Shown here: one piece after another, positions 31,244 to 40,718 of the stretch
Layout of the letters: each line of letters starts with the position of its first letter
How positions within the stretch are numbered: the stretch's first letter is position 1
Assembly (NCBI RefSeq): GCF_051521505.1
Contig: NZ_CP150356.1
Coordinates: 2,976,001-3,040,000 of the forward strand
Reading direction: 5' to 3'
DNA length: 64,000 bases
Source: Sorangium sp025924095
GTDB lineage: Bacteria; Myxococcota_A; Polyangia; Polyangiales; Polyangiaceae
Notes under the pieces: generated by a model
Seen by the model: the letters and a program-made list of their open reading frames with translations, nothing else
Told to the model about the DNA's origin: nothing
Databases searched by the model: none
Position numbers and translations under genes: made by a program

Positions 31244-33667
31244 CTAGCTGACCACGAAGATGCCGTGCTTCCTGATCTCGGCCGCGACGCTCTGCAGGGT
31301 GAAGCTCCCGTTCTTGAGCTCGACGGTCTTCGTCGTGAACTTCGGGCCCTGGATGGTCAGCTCCGGACCGTTCTTCACGGAGACCGACGCGCCGAGCTTG
31401 AACTCCACGGAGTTGGTGAGGTTGAACGACACCTTCTGGCCAGCGGTGACTTCCATGTTCCTGCTCAGCGAGAACGACTGCTTGCTCCCCACCGTGAACT
31501 CCTGCGCGCTCGTCGCCTTGAGCTCCGTCGTGCTCGCCAGCTTGATGTCGAGCGACTTGGAGACGTTGACCGACGTGAAGCTGCCGGCCTTCAGGTCGAA
31601 CGCCTGCCCGACCGTGACCGAGACGGCGCGGCTCAGCTTGAGATCGGTCGACGCGGCGGCCGCGACCGACAGGAACGCGCCCAGCTTGATGTCTCTCCCC
31701 GCCCCGATGGTCATCGACGAGCTGAAGCCGTGCACCTCGGAGCTCGCGCTGCCCTTCGTGATGAGGACGTAGTTGCCTTCCCGCTCCTTCGTGTCGTTGC
31801 CCGTGGTCTTTTCGTTCCTGTTCCCCTTCGTCTCGATGTTGAGGTCCGACTGAGAGAAGATGTTCACGTCGGCGGCCAGGGACTTGATGTGGACATTGCC
31901 CGACTCGGAGGTGATCGTCACATCGCCCTTGGCCGTCTCGGTGAGGGTGCCCGCCGTGGCGGTCGTCGTGATGTTGCCAGCGCTCGCGGTGGTCGTGATG
32001 TCGCCTGAGGTGGCGGTCGTCGTGATGTCGTCCTCCGCGGTGCTCGTCCAGCTGGCGCCGACCTGGAAGTCCATGTTCACCCCGCTGTCGAGCAGGATGT
32101 TGCCGTCGGTCTTGCCGATGAGCTCGTGTCCCTTGTTGGGCGACCCCATGCGCATGTACGTGTTCGAGTACGGCGTCGAGAGCGTGATGCGCTGCGCCCC
32201 GGCCTGGTCCTCCAGCTCCAGGCGGTTCCTGCCGCCGGTCTGGATGACGTTCTTCGTGTGGTTGCCGCTCGTCACCGGGCTCGGCGTGAGCACGTTGGGC
32301 ACCACGCCGGCGATCACGGGCCGGTCCGGGTCGCCGCCGAGGAAGCTCAGCACGACCTCGGTCCCCCGGCGCAGCGGGAAGTGGAACCCTTCGACGCCGC
32401 CGCCGTGCGGCTGCATCATGCGCACGAACGTGGAGCCGCTGCCGTCGCGCGGGCTCGCCTCGTCGAACTTGAGCTTGACCAGGTAGCGCCCGTGCTCGTC
32501 GATCTGCGCGTACTCGCTCGACGCGGAGCCGTCGACCGAGCCGTTCTCGTACCCGTAGATGCGCGGCCACGCCGTCCGCGACTCCGCCCGGAACTGCGTC
32601 GCCGCCGGGATGGCCGACACCTCGACGAAATAGACCTCCTCGTGCAGGAGCCCGGCGAGCTCCGCGAAGTCGCTGTGCCCGGCGGACTGGTTGCCGTGGT
32701 GGCGCAGCTCGACCGCGAGGTACTTCGCGTTGAACCGCGCGCGCGGGTGGTCCTCGAGCTCGAACGTGGTCCCCGAGCGCAGGTGGAGCCGCGCGCCGGT
32801 GGCCTGATAGACCGCCTCCCGGGCGAGGTATTCCTCCGCGCGCAGCTGGGCCAGCCGCTTGCCGGCGTCGGCGCTGAAGAAGCGCTCGCCATGGAGGCTG
32901 ATCTCCCCGGTGCCGTACGGGGACACCGGCGCCGCGCCCGCGAGGGGGAACTGCGGCCGGACATAGTCGTAGTCCTTGAGCTTCACCCGCGACGGCAGCG
33001 CCCCGTGCTGGCAGGAGAAGGTGCGGAACGAGGCCGAGGCGCTCCGGTCCTCGCCGGTCTGCGGGTGGTAGCGGACCGGCGCGCCGAGCGGCTCGGCCGG
33101 GTAGCTCCTGTCGTCGCAGAGGATGAGCTTCTCACCGTCGTCGGTGTGCTCGAAATAGTAATAGATCCCTTCCCGTTCCATCCAGCGCGAGATGAAGTCG
33201 AAGTCGCTCTCGCGGTACTGGCAGATGTGCTCCTCGGTCTCGTAGCTGCCGAGGTTGAGCTCGACATCGCCGCCCGTGAGGCCGTTCTCCTCGAGCACGA
33301 GCTTGATCACGTCGGGCACGCTCTTCTTCGTGAAGATGCGGCTGTGCTTCGACAGGGTGAGCCCCCAGAGCCGCGGCACGAGGACCGCCCGCAACAGGGC
33401 GCGTCCGCCGAACTCGTGCACGAGGTCGACGCCGGCGAGCACGCCGGTGAACACATAGGGCGGATTGATGTCCTCCGGGCGGTCGATCGAGAGCCGCGCC
33501 TTGGCTCCGACCATCTCGGCGAAGTCCGTGTCGTCCTCGCCCTCGCTCGGGATGGAGAGGAAGATCTCGACCCTGTACGGGCGCGAGATCGCCTCCACGC
33601 CGCGGAAACCGACGACGCGCGCCGGGCCCTGCAGGATGCTCGAGGAGAACGTGATGAGGTCGCTCAT
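31244..33667 (-). CDS. vgrG: Type VI secretion spike protein VgrG
   Basis: 807 residues. It has the three VgrG parts. The gp27-like base begins with RVVGFRGVEAISRPYRVEIFLS and contains the family's ISRWMEREGIYYYFEH motif. The gp5-like OB region has RYLVKLKFDE and HFPLRRGTEVVLSFLGGDPDRPVIAGVV. A long needle of beta repeats runs to the end, with an 8-mer-like TTTATSGDITTTASAGNITT region (about 540-575). No effector domain is fused at the C terminus. It forms the trimeric puncturing spike; the partner genes are adjacent. The ATG at 33667 follows GGAAGAG. No sheath, Hcp or ClpV gene lies in the window. Confidence 0.93.
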   Translation of the reverse strand: MSDLITFSSSILQGPARVVGFRGVEAISRPYRVEIFLSIPSEGEDDTDFAEMVGAKARLSIDRPEDINPPYVFTGVLAGVDLVHEFGGRALLRAVLVPRLWGLTLSKHSRIFTKKSVPDVIKLVLEENGLTGGDVELNLGSYETEEHICQYRESDFDFISRWMEREGIYYYFEHTDDGEKLILCDDRSYPAEPLGAPVRYHPQTGEDRSASASFRTFSCQHGALPSRVKLKDYDYVRPQFPLAGAAPVSPYGTGEISLHGERFFSADAGKRLAQLRAEEYLAREAVYQATGARLHLRSGTTFELEDHPRARFNAKYLAVELRHHGNQSAGHSDFAELAGLLHEEVYFVEVSAIPAATQFRAESRTAWPRIYGYENGSVDGSASSEYAQIDEHGRYLVKLKFDEASPRDGSGSTFVRMMQPHGGGVEGFHFPLRRGTEVVLSFLGGDPDRPVIAGVVPNVLTPSPVTSGNHTKNVIQTGGRNRLELEDQAGAQRITLSTPYSNTYMRMGSPNKGHELIGKTDGNILLDSGVNMDFQVGASWTSTAEDDITTTATSGDITTTASAGNITTTATAGTLTETAKGDVTITSESGNVHIKSLAADVNIFSQSDLNIETKGNRNEKTTGNDTKEREGNYVLITKGSASSEVHGFSSSMTIGAGRDIKLGAFLSVAAAASTDLKLSRAVSVTVGQAFDLKAGSFTSVNVSKSLDIKLASTTELKATSAQEFTVGSKQSFSLSRNMEVTAGQKVSFNLTNSVEFKLGASVSVKNGPELTIQGPKFTTKTVELKNGSFTLQSVAAEIRKHGIFVVS

Positions 33668-33762
33668 GGTCGTGTCTCTTCCAGGGTGCGAGGAGGTGAA
33701 TGCTCCGCCTTCGTTCCCGAGGGAGCTCGTTCTATGGAGCTAGACGTAGATGAGTCAGCGCG

Positions 33763-36108
33763 TCAACCTTGTGAAGAAACGTGAATGTCCTCTGCCGCCG
33801 GTGGTATCTCGACGATGGCGCTCAGGATCGCGCCGCTCGACTTCGCGTTTGCGAGCTTGACTCCATAGACGTTGGCGCCCGCGAGGTCCGCTTCGCGCAG
33901 ATCGGCGCCATCGATGTTGGCGCACGCGAGGCTCGCTTGCTTGAGCTTCGCCGCGCGCAGGAGGGCGCCAGCGAGGTTGGTGTTCGCGAAGCTCGATCGC
34001 GAGAGGTCGGCCTTGCTTCCGTTGACGTCGGCGAGGCTCGCCCGGTCGAAGACGGCGTCGGTGAGGCGGGCCTGCCGCAGGTCGGCGCCGTCCAGCGACG
34101 CGCCCTCGAAGCGCGTGTGCGCGCCTCTGGCCGAGGTGAGGTCGGCGCAAGTGAGGGTCGCCGAGGAGAGCTGCGTGCGGTCCAGCGTGGCGCGGGAGAG
34201 GTCGGCGCGCGTCAGGTCGGCCGCCGTGAGGCGCGCGTCGGTCAGATCGGCGCCGCTCAGGTTGGCCCTGGCGAGGCGCGCGGAGGTGAAGTCGCACCGG
34301 GCGAGCGTCGCGCCGGCGAGGTTGAGGCGCTCGAGGGAGGCGCCGCTCCAGTCGATGCCGGCGAGCTCGGCGCCGGCGAGCTCGAGGTCGTCGAGCGGCT
34401 GGCCGCTCTTCAGGCGGGCGAGCACCGCCGCGCGCAGGCCGCGCGCTTCCGGCTCGGGCGGGGGCGGCTCGGGGGCGGGAGGCTCGGGCGGGGGCGGCTC
34501 GGGCGGGGGTGGCTCGGGCGGAGGTGGCTCGGCGGGCGAGGTGGCGCTCGCGGGCGCGGGGATCTCAAGCGCTGGCGCCGCGGTCTCCGGAGAATGCGGC
34601 TCGTCCACTGCAGGGCTGGTCTCTCCAGGCGGCGCGAGCGACGGTTGCGCCTGCGAGGGCGGCTGGTCGATGACGGGGTGCGTCTGGTCGAGCCCGGCGA
34701 GCGGCGGCTGCACCCGGGGCGGCGGCTCGGGCGACGCGGCGTCGGGGCCGGAATGGGCGAAGGGCATCGCGAACGGCACGGAGCCGGGGGCAGGCTCGGG
34801 GCGCGGCGGCGGCTCGGGCGCGGGCACGAAGGGCAGCGGAGGCGGCGATTGCAGCGGCGCCACCTGCTGCGTGACGGCGCTCCAGTGCGGCTCCTGGCGC
34901 TGCACGAAGGGCAGGGGAGGGGGCGATTGCAGCTTTGTCACCTGCTGCGTGACGGCGCTCCAGTGCGGCTCCTGGCGCTGCGAGAAGGGCAACGGGGGCA
35001 GCGAATGCAGCTTCGTCACCTGCTGCGTGACGGCGCTCCAGTGCCCCGCCGGGAGCTCCGCCCCCCGGGGGGCGAGCGCGCTCCCCAGCTCCGTGATCGC
35101 GACGGGCGCGAGCGGCGGAGCGATGCCCGCCGCCGTCGACGTCGAGGACCAGGGCAGGGGCCGCCCGGGCATCTCGACGCCCGCGACCACCCGCATCCGG
35201 GCCGGCAGGTCGCCCGGCAGGAGCGCGACATTCCCCCGCCAGACGAGCGAGCAGAGCAGGCGATCCGCATCGAGGGTCAGCGTGTCGGCGACGAGCTCGA
35301 TCGGCTGCCCCGGGTCGTCGCCTCCCGGCCCGGTCCGATGGAGCCGCGCGAGCCCGTGCGCCGAGGGCAGCCTGGACCGGATCCACGGCATGTGCGGGTG
35401 CAGCCCCTGAAGAAATATCCACTCGTCGCCGCGGAGGAGCTCGATCTGCTGGTCCGCGGGGGCGGCGTGGAAATAGCGAAAATCGAAGCTGGCATCGAGC
35501 TCCGGCGCCAGGAGGTCGGGCGCCTGATCCCGCGCGAGGAGGCCTCTCCTCGGAGCCCAGTGCCTCGCGATGGGCCCGACGCCCGCGGGCCTCACCGGAT
35601 GGGCCGGATCCACGACGCTCGGCAGCGCCGTCCCGGAGCCCACGCCGACCGGGTTGGCGTCGATGTGCGGGCCGCCGAACGCGCGCTCGTACTCGAGCGG
35701 CATGAGGCTGAAGGGACGCGGGCTCGGCGCCTCTCGCGTGGATTCGCCGTAGACGTGGAGCACCTTGTTGAAGACCCAGCGATCCTCGCGGAAGAGCGCG
35801 ACCCGCACCGAGAGCGCCGTCGCGGTCGTCCCCGCGGGGGCGGCCGCGTGTCCACGCACGAGGACCCCTGCGCCCGGCAGGTAGGGCGCTGTCTCACATG
35901 CCTCCTCCAGGCTGCCGCGCCCCTCGCGGAGCTTGTCGGAGCGGACCAGCGGCGCCGGGGCGGCGAGCTCGGCGTTCCGGTCGTGGACGAGGGCGAACGT
36001 GGCCTTGACGATGACCGTGAGCCGTTCTGCGCCCTGCATGCGCCACAGCACGGCCCCGCAGGAGGCCGGCGTCAGGGCGATGATCGGGAGAGGCCAGGGC
36101 GATTGCAC
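33763..36108 (-). CDS. DUF2169 protein with Pro/Gln repeats and pentapeptide C terminus
   Basis: About 781 residues from a GTG at 36108, chosen because DUF2169 homology starts at that point; the frame is open to 36195. The DUF2169 domain (about 1-300) has AVLWRMQGAERLTVIVKATF, EYERAFGGPHIDANPVGVG and WAPRRGLLARD. A low-complexity linker follows: three 26-residue repeats (HWSAVTQQVTKLHSLPPLPF and variants), then long Pro/Glu-rich stretches. The C terminus (about 590-780) has pentapeptide repeats. It is the first gene of the cargo operon, 95 bp before vgrG. It differs from the 28459-31134 protein mainly in this repetitive linker. Confidence 0.85.
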   Translation of the reverse strand: MQSPWPLPIIALTPASCGAVLWRMQGAERLTVIVKATFALVHDRNAELAAPAPLVRSDKLREGRGSLEEACETAPYLPGAGVLVRGHAAAPAGTTATALSVRVALFREDRWVFNKVLHVYGESTREAPSPRPFSLMPLEYERAFGGPHIDANPVGVGSGTALPSVVDPAHPVRPAGVGPIARHWAPRRGLLARDQAPDLLAPELDASFDFRYFHAAPADQQIELLRGDEWIFLQGLHPHMPWIRSRLPSAHGLARLHRTGPGGDDPGQPIELVADTLTLDADRLLCSLVWRGNVALLPGDLPARMRVVAGVEMPGRPLPWSSTSTAAGIAPPLAPVAITELGSALAPRGAELPAGHWSAVTQQVTKLHSLPPLPFSQRQEPHWSAVTQQVTKLQSPPPLPFVQRQEPHWSAVTQQVAPLQSPPPLPFVPAPEPPPRPEPAPGSVPFAMPFAHSGPDAASPEPPPRVQPPLAGLDQTHPVIDQPPSQAQPSLAPPGETSPAVDEPHSPETAAPALEIPAPASATSPAEPPPPEPPPPEPPPPEPPAPEPPPPEPEARGLRAAVLARLKSGQPLDDLELAGAELAGIDWSGASLERLNLAGATLARCDFTSARLARANLSGADLTDARLTAADLTRADLSRATLDRTQLSSATLTCADLTSARGAHTRFEGASLDGADLRQARLTDAVFDRASLADVNGSKADLSRSSFANTNLAGALLRAAKLKQASLACANIDGADLREADLAGANVYGVKLANAKSSGAILSAIVEIPPAAEDIHVSSQG
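34825..35043. repeat. Three 78-bp direct repeats (26 residues each)
   Basis: Copies begin at 34825, 34903 and 34981 and are nearly identical. On the minus strand they encode repeats of the HWSAVTQQV...PPLPF...QRQEP type within the DUF2169 protein's linker. In-frame length makes recombination-driven copy change harmless to the frame. Confidence 0.9.
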
Positions 36109-36419
36109 AGCGTGATCTCGACTGGCCCGCGCGCCTTCACCGCCGCGGAGGGCTCTCAGACAGCCGACGATACGCGGCGCGTCTCTCGGAAGCAAGCGCG
36201 GGAGTCGGCGTGGACGACAGCGCGTGTCGAGCGTTCTCGCTCACAGGACCATGGCGCTGTGAAGATCGGCGGAGCCGCAGAATCTGTGGTGCATGGTAGG
36301 GAGATGCCATGACGGCGCGCCGGTGTCCCGCCGGCACGCACGGCCGCCGCCCGTGGCATGTTGGGCAGCTCGCTGTACCGTTTGACTGAAACTTTGTGTC
36401 TCGTGGGAGATGGGGAATC
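36109..36419. other. Intergenic region upstream of the type VI cargo operon
   Basis: No ORF with a credible start or family match. It presumably holds the promoter of the minus-strand operon beginning at 36108, but no -10/-35 pair is convincing. It ends at the GxxExxY remnant. Confidence 0.4.
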
Positions 36420-36518
36420 AACGCAAAGACGGATCTCGAGCAACCCCGGGCCTCCAAGGGGACGATGCGCCTCGATCGCAGGGTCGACGACGACCTTGAG
36501 AATCCCCTCCTCGGTCAT
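36420..36518 (-). pseudogene. Truncated GxxExxY-family gene start
   Basis: From ATG 36518 the frame reads MTEEGILKVVVDPAIEAHRP, then LGGPGLLE, closely following the N terminus of GxxExxY proteins, which continue as SVYEEAL. Here the match stops at GLLE and the rest is unrelated, so the gene is cut after about 30 codons. The upstream leader (36519-36575) has the GCGTCTT/GCGCCTTGGCG repeats often seen before this family. The segment is flanked by inverted CGCAAAGACG (36422-36431) and CGTCTTTGCG (36545-36554). Confidence 0.6.
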
Positions 36519-36664
36519 TCTCTCTCTGCCTTTTTGCGTCTTGGCGTCTTTGCGCCTTGGCGTTAAATTCCGAGATTCTCGACGACGTCAGCTGGAGGCA
36601 CGACTCGCCCCCCGGCGAGTTGACAAGCTGCCATCCGGCGCCCTCCGCCAAAGTGACTTCCTGG

Positions 36665-39600
36665 TCAGCTGTCGCGCTCGCCCAGCCACGCGCCGGCGAG
36701 CGCGAGCGTGCGGGCGTGATCGGGCACGTTCTCCAGGAATCGCGCCCGCCACGCGGGGTTCGCGATCCGCGCCGCCCGCTCCAGCAGCCGGCCGCGGGCG
36801 GTGGCGATCGCGGCGCGCGCCTCCCCGTGCGCGCCGCACGCCTCCAGGGCCTCCGCGCGCACCAGGTAGATCTGTGACTCGCCCTCCTCGAGGTGGCCCT
36901 GCGAGGCGAGGATCGGGGCGGCGAGGTCCGCGGCCCGGTTCGCGGCTTCGAGCGCCTCGGCGGCGCGCCCCGCGGCGAGCAGCACGCCCGCGAGCGTGCC
37001 CAGAGCGCAGGGGATGAGCGGCGGCACGTCCGCCAGGAGCTCGCAGCCGCGGCGCGCCTCCGCCTCGGCGCGAGCGAGATCCCCCGCGAGGCGAGCCACG
37101 TCCGCGAGATAGACGTACGTGCCCCCCTCCATGCGCCGATCGCCCGAGGCCACGAACGACCGGAGCGCGTCGTCCAGCAGGGCGCGCGCCTCGTCGAGCT
37201 CGCCGAGGTAGCTGAGCGTTCGGCCGAGGTTCTCCTTCGCGAACGCCACCATGTACAGCAGGCCGAGCCGCTCCGTGTCGGCGATCGCGGCGCGGAGCAG
37301 GCGCGCGGCGTCGGCGTACGCGCCGAGCTCGTTGCAGAAGTGGCCGGCGTTGCCGCGCGCGCCGCAGGCGCCGCGCACGTCGCCCGCCGCCTCGAAGGTG
37401 CGGATCGACTCCTCGCCGAGCTCCCGGGCCGTGCCGACGTCCCCGGCCAGGATCGCGCAATGCGTGCGCAGCCGCAGGACCGGCGCGCTCACGGTCGGGT
37501 CGTGCTCGAAGCGCGCGAAGGACGCGTCGATGCGCGACGACAGCGCCTCCGTCTCCTCGCTCCGGCCCTTCTTGTAGAGCAGGACGATGGCCGCCTGCGC
37601 CATGGCGACGAGCTCGGGCCCGGTCGTCGCCTCCGCCGACCACCGCGCGCACAGCGCCCTGGCGAGCGCGACGACGCCGTCCTCGCGCCCCACCAGGTGG
37701 GAGGCCCAGAGCGCCACGCACGCCGCGCGGCACCACGGCGCGCCCCCCTCGGGCAGCGCCGACATCGCCCTCGTCGCGTGCAGCTCGGCCGCCGCGCTCT
37801 CGCCCCGGTACTGGTACGCCTCCGCCTGGACGGCCTCGATCTCGCCGAGCGCCTCGCCGGCCGCGCCGCACGCGATCGCGCGCTCGGCGCGCCCGATCGC
37901 CGCCGCGTAGTCGTTGCCGCCGAGCGCCTGCTCGGCCGCCCGGCGGTAGCAGCCGACCGCGCGATCGAGCTCGCCGCCGCGCTCGAAGTGCGTGGCGAGG
38001 ACCATGGCGTCGGTCTCGCCGGCCTCGGCGAGCCACGCGCCCGCGAGGCGGTGGCCGAGCCGCCGGTCCTCCTCGGTCAGCATCTCGTAGGCCGCGTCGC
38101 GCACGAGCGCGTGCCGGAAGGCGTACTCCACCTCGCCCTGGAACGTCGACTCGTGCACGCGCGTGATGAGCTCGCTCCGCGCGAGCTCCGCCAGGCACGC
38201 GTCGAGGTGCGCCTCGCTCGCCTCGGCCCCGAGCAGCGCGCCCGCCGCGCCGCGCCAGAACGCGCCCCCGAGCACGCTGCCCGCGCGCAGCACCCGCCGC
38301 GCGTCCGGCGCCAGCCCCTCCAGGCGCGACTGCATCATCGCGAGCACCGTCTCCGGGACGCCGCCGCCGTGGCCCTCCGCCGCGGCGCGCACGAGCTCCT
38401 CCAGGAAGAACGCGTTGCCCCCCGAGCGGTCGACGATCCGCGCGACGCCCTCGGCGTCGAGCCCCCCGAGCGCCTCGCCGACGAGCTTCTCGCACGTCCT
38501 CCGCGAGAGCGCCGTCAGCCGCAGATCCGTCAGCGCCCGCTTGCTCCACAGGTCCGGGAAGGCCTCGCGCACCTCGGGGCGCGCGAGCGCCAGCACCATC
38601 AGCCGCTCGCCCTCGAGGACCCGGAGCGCCGCGTCGACGTACTCGACCGTGGGCCGGTCGCCCCAGTGCAGGTCCTCCAGCACGAGCAGCAGCGGTCGCG
38701 CCCGGGACTCGGCGCGCGCGAGCTCCACCCACGCGGCCTGCATCTGGTCGCCCATGAGCTTTGCGTCCTGCCGCGCCGCCCGGAGCAGCACGCTGTCGTC
38801 CGCCGGGAAGGGCGTGCCCGCCATCTCGCCCAGGAACTCGGCGACCTGCCGCCGCAGCGGCTCGGCGACGTTCACCGCGACGCGCGCGGCGAGCTTCTGC
38901 CGCCGCGCGTCGAGCGGCTCGCCGTCGAGCAGCCGCGCGGCGCGGCGGACCCCCTGGCCGAGCAGGCCGAACGGCGCGCCCACCCGCATCGGATCGCCGC
39001 GCGCGATCCAGAGCTCGAAGGGCTCGCCGCGCGCGCCGAGGCGCCGCACGAGCTCGTGGCGCAGGCGCGACTTGCCCACGCCGGCCTCCGCCGTGACAAG
39101 CACCGCGCGGGCCTCGGACTCGGCCACGCACTCGTCGAAGGTCGCCTGGAGGAGGAGCAGCTCGCGCTCCCGCCCCACGCACCGCGTCGGCTTGCCGAGC
39201 AGCTTGCGCGCCTCGTCGGCGGGCTCGAGCTCGCCGACGAGCGCGAGCCCCACGCCGTCCGGGGCCACCTCGAAGCGGTCGCCCAGGAGATCCGCGGTCA
39301 TCCGGTCGAGGAGGACGGGGACCGCATCGGCCGAGCTCGCCGCGAGCAGCGCGCTCGCGCGGTCGATGACCTGCCCCATGGGCTGCGTCTTCTCGAGCTC
39401 GTCCCAGCCGGTCGTGAGCGCCACGCGCGCGCGGGGCAGGAGGTCGCGGAGGGCGAGGGCGCAGCGCGCGGCGTTCACGGCGAGATCCGTCGGCGAGCCC
39501 GCGCCGGAGAGGACGGTCGCGAGGGAGCCGTCCCGGAGCAGCTCGAGCTGCGCGCCGTGCCGGGCGGCGACCTGCCGGAGCGCCTGCGACGTGTCGAAGA

Positions 39601-40594
39601 GCGTGGTGAGCAGCGGGGCGTCGCTGAGCGAGGCGGTGATCTCGCACGAGTCGACGCGCGCGGGGATCCGGCCGCCGCCGGCCGCGTCGGACGCGAGGAT
39701 CACGCTGACGAGGCGCCGCTCGCGGCGCGTCAGGCCGGCGACCGACGCGGGCGCGCTCGAGGACGACTCGGCGACGCGCTCGGCGAGCGCGCGCAGCTCG
39801 TCGAGGACGGCCCGCGCGGCGGGGCGCTCCTCCGGCCGCTTGGCGAGCAGCCGCGCCACGAAGGCGTCGAGCTCCCGCGGCAGCCCGGGCACCAGCGCGC
39901 TCGGGCGCGGGGCCTCCTCGAAGACCACCCGGGCCAGCAGGGCGAGCGGATGCGACGCGGCGAAGGGCGGCCGGCCGGTCAGGCAGGCGAACAGGACGCA
40001 CCCGAGCGAGTAGATGTCCGCGCGCGCGTCGACCTCGCCTTCGCCGATCACCTGCTCGGGCGCCATGAACGACGGCGTGCCCACCGTCGCGCCGGTGCGC
40101 GTCAGCGAGGACGTCGCGTCCTCGAGGCGCGCGAGGCCGAAGTCGACGAGGGTCGCCCGCTCGATCTCGCCGCCCGGGAGGAAGAGGTTCTGGGGCTTGA
40201 TGTCGCGGTGGACGACGCCCTGCGCGTGCGCGAACGCGAGCCCCTCGGCCACCCGCAAGAGGAGCCTGAGCGCGGCGATCGGCTCCATCCGGCCCCGGGA
40301 GAGCCGCGCCCCGAGGTCTTCCCCCTCGAGCCACTCCATCGCGAGGTAGAGCTCGCCGTCCGGCGTCGTCCCGTGGGCGACGTACTGGACGATACACGGG
40401 TGCGACAGGCCGGCCAGCGCGCGCGCCTCGCGGGCGAACCGGCTGCGCTTCTCGTCAGTCGGCTCCCTGAGGACCTTGATGGCCACGGGCGTGCCGCTCG
40501 CGTCGTCGCGCGCGCGATACACGGTGCCGAGGCCGCCCTTCCCCGCCTGCCGCTCGATCGTGTAGCGCGCCCCCAAGCGCTCCCCCGGTGTCAT
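36665..40594 (-). CDS. Giant Ser/Thr kinase with cyclase-like, AAA ATPase and TPR domains
   Basis: 1309 residues. The kinase domain (about 8-275) has GKGGLGTVY at 18-26, Lys40, HRDIKPQNL and DFGLA, with MAPEQ. Next, about 290-430 is a class III cyclase-like fold (RLVSVILASDA, AARHGAQLELLRDGSL, VNAARCALALR) without the metal-binding Asp pair, so catalytically dead. An AAA/STAND ATPase follows (TAEAGVGKS at about 510, LLVLEDLHWGD), then about 500 residues of TPR-like helices. This is the PknK/AfsK-like 'kinase-ATPase-TPR' class expanded in myxobacteria. No membrane segment. It is a paralogue of the 59185 gene. Substrates unknown. Confidence 0.9.
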   Translation of the reverse strand: MTPGERLGARYTIERQAGKGGLGTVYRARDDASGTPVAIKVLREPTDEKRSRFAREARALAGLSHPCIVQYVAHGTTPDGELYLAMEWLEGEDLGARLSRGRMEPIAALRLLLRVAEGLAFAHAQGVVHRDIKPQNLFLPGGEIERATLVDFGLARLEDATSSLTRTGATVGTPSFMAPEQVIGEGEVDARADIYSLGCVLFACLTGRPPFAASHPLALLARVVFEEAPRPSALVPGLPRELDAFVARLLAKRPEERPAARAVLDELRALAERVAESSSSAPASVAGLTRRERRLVSVILASDAAGGGRIPARVDSCEITASLSDAPLLTTLFDTSQALRQVAARHGAQLELLRDGSLATVLSGAGSPTDLAVNAARCALALRDLLPRARVALTTGWDELEKTQPMGQVIDRASALLAASSADAVPVLLDRMTADLLGDRFEVAPDGVGLALVGELEPADEARKLLGKPTRCVGRERELLLLQATFDECVAESEARAVLVTAEAGVGKSRLRHELVRRLGARGEPFELWIARGDPMRVGAPFGLLGQGVRRAARLLDGEPLDARRQKLAARVAVNVAEPLRRQVAEFLGEMAGTPFPADDSVLLRAARQDAKLMGDQMQAAWVELARAESRARPLLLVLEDLHWGDRPTVEYVDAALRVLEGERLMVLALARPEVREAFPDLWSKRALTDLRLTALSRRTCEKLVGEALGGLDAEGVARIVDRSGGNAFFLEELVRAAAEGHGGGVPETVLAMMQSRLEGLAPDARRVLRAGSVLGGAFWRGAAGALLGAEASEAHLDACLAELARSELITRVHESTFQGEVEYAFRHALVRDAAYEMLTEEDRRLGHRLAGAWLAEAGETDAMVLATHFERGGELDRAVGCYRRAAEQALGGNDYAAAIGRAERAIACGAAGEALGEIEAVQAEAYQYRGESAAAELHATRAMSALPEGGAPWCRAACVALWASHLVGREDGVVALARALCARWSAEATTGPELVAMAQAAIVLLYKKGRSEETEALSSRIDASFARFEHDPTVSAPVLRLRTHCAILAGDVGTARELGEESIRTFEAAGDVRGACGARGNAGHFCNELGAYADAARLLRAAIADTERLGLLYMVAFAKENLGRTLSYLGELDEARALLDDALRSFVASGDRRMEGGTYVYLADVARLAGDLARAEAEARRGCELLADVPPLIPCALGTLAGVLLAAGRAAEALEAANRAADLAAPILASQGHLEEGESQIYLVRAEALEACGAHGEARAAIATARGRLLERAARIANPAWRARFLENVPDHARTLALAGAWLGERDS

Positions 40595-40718
40595 CGCGGC
40601 CCGAGTATCTCATGGAATGAGGGCGTATCCGCCAGCCGCAATCGGCGCCGGCGACCCACGAGGCCACGCCTCGCCGGGGTCGCGACGAGGCCTGAACGAC
40701 GGCCATCGTCTACGCGGA

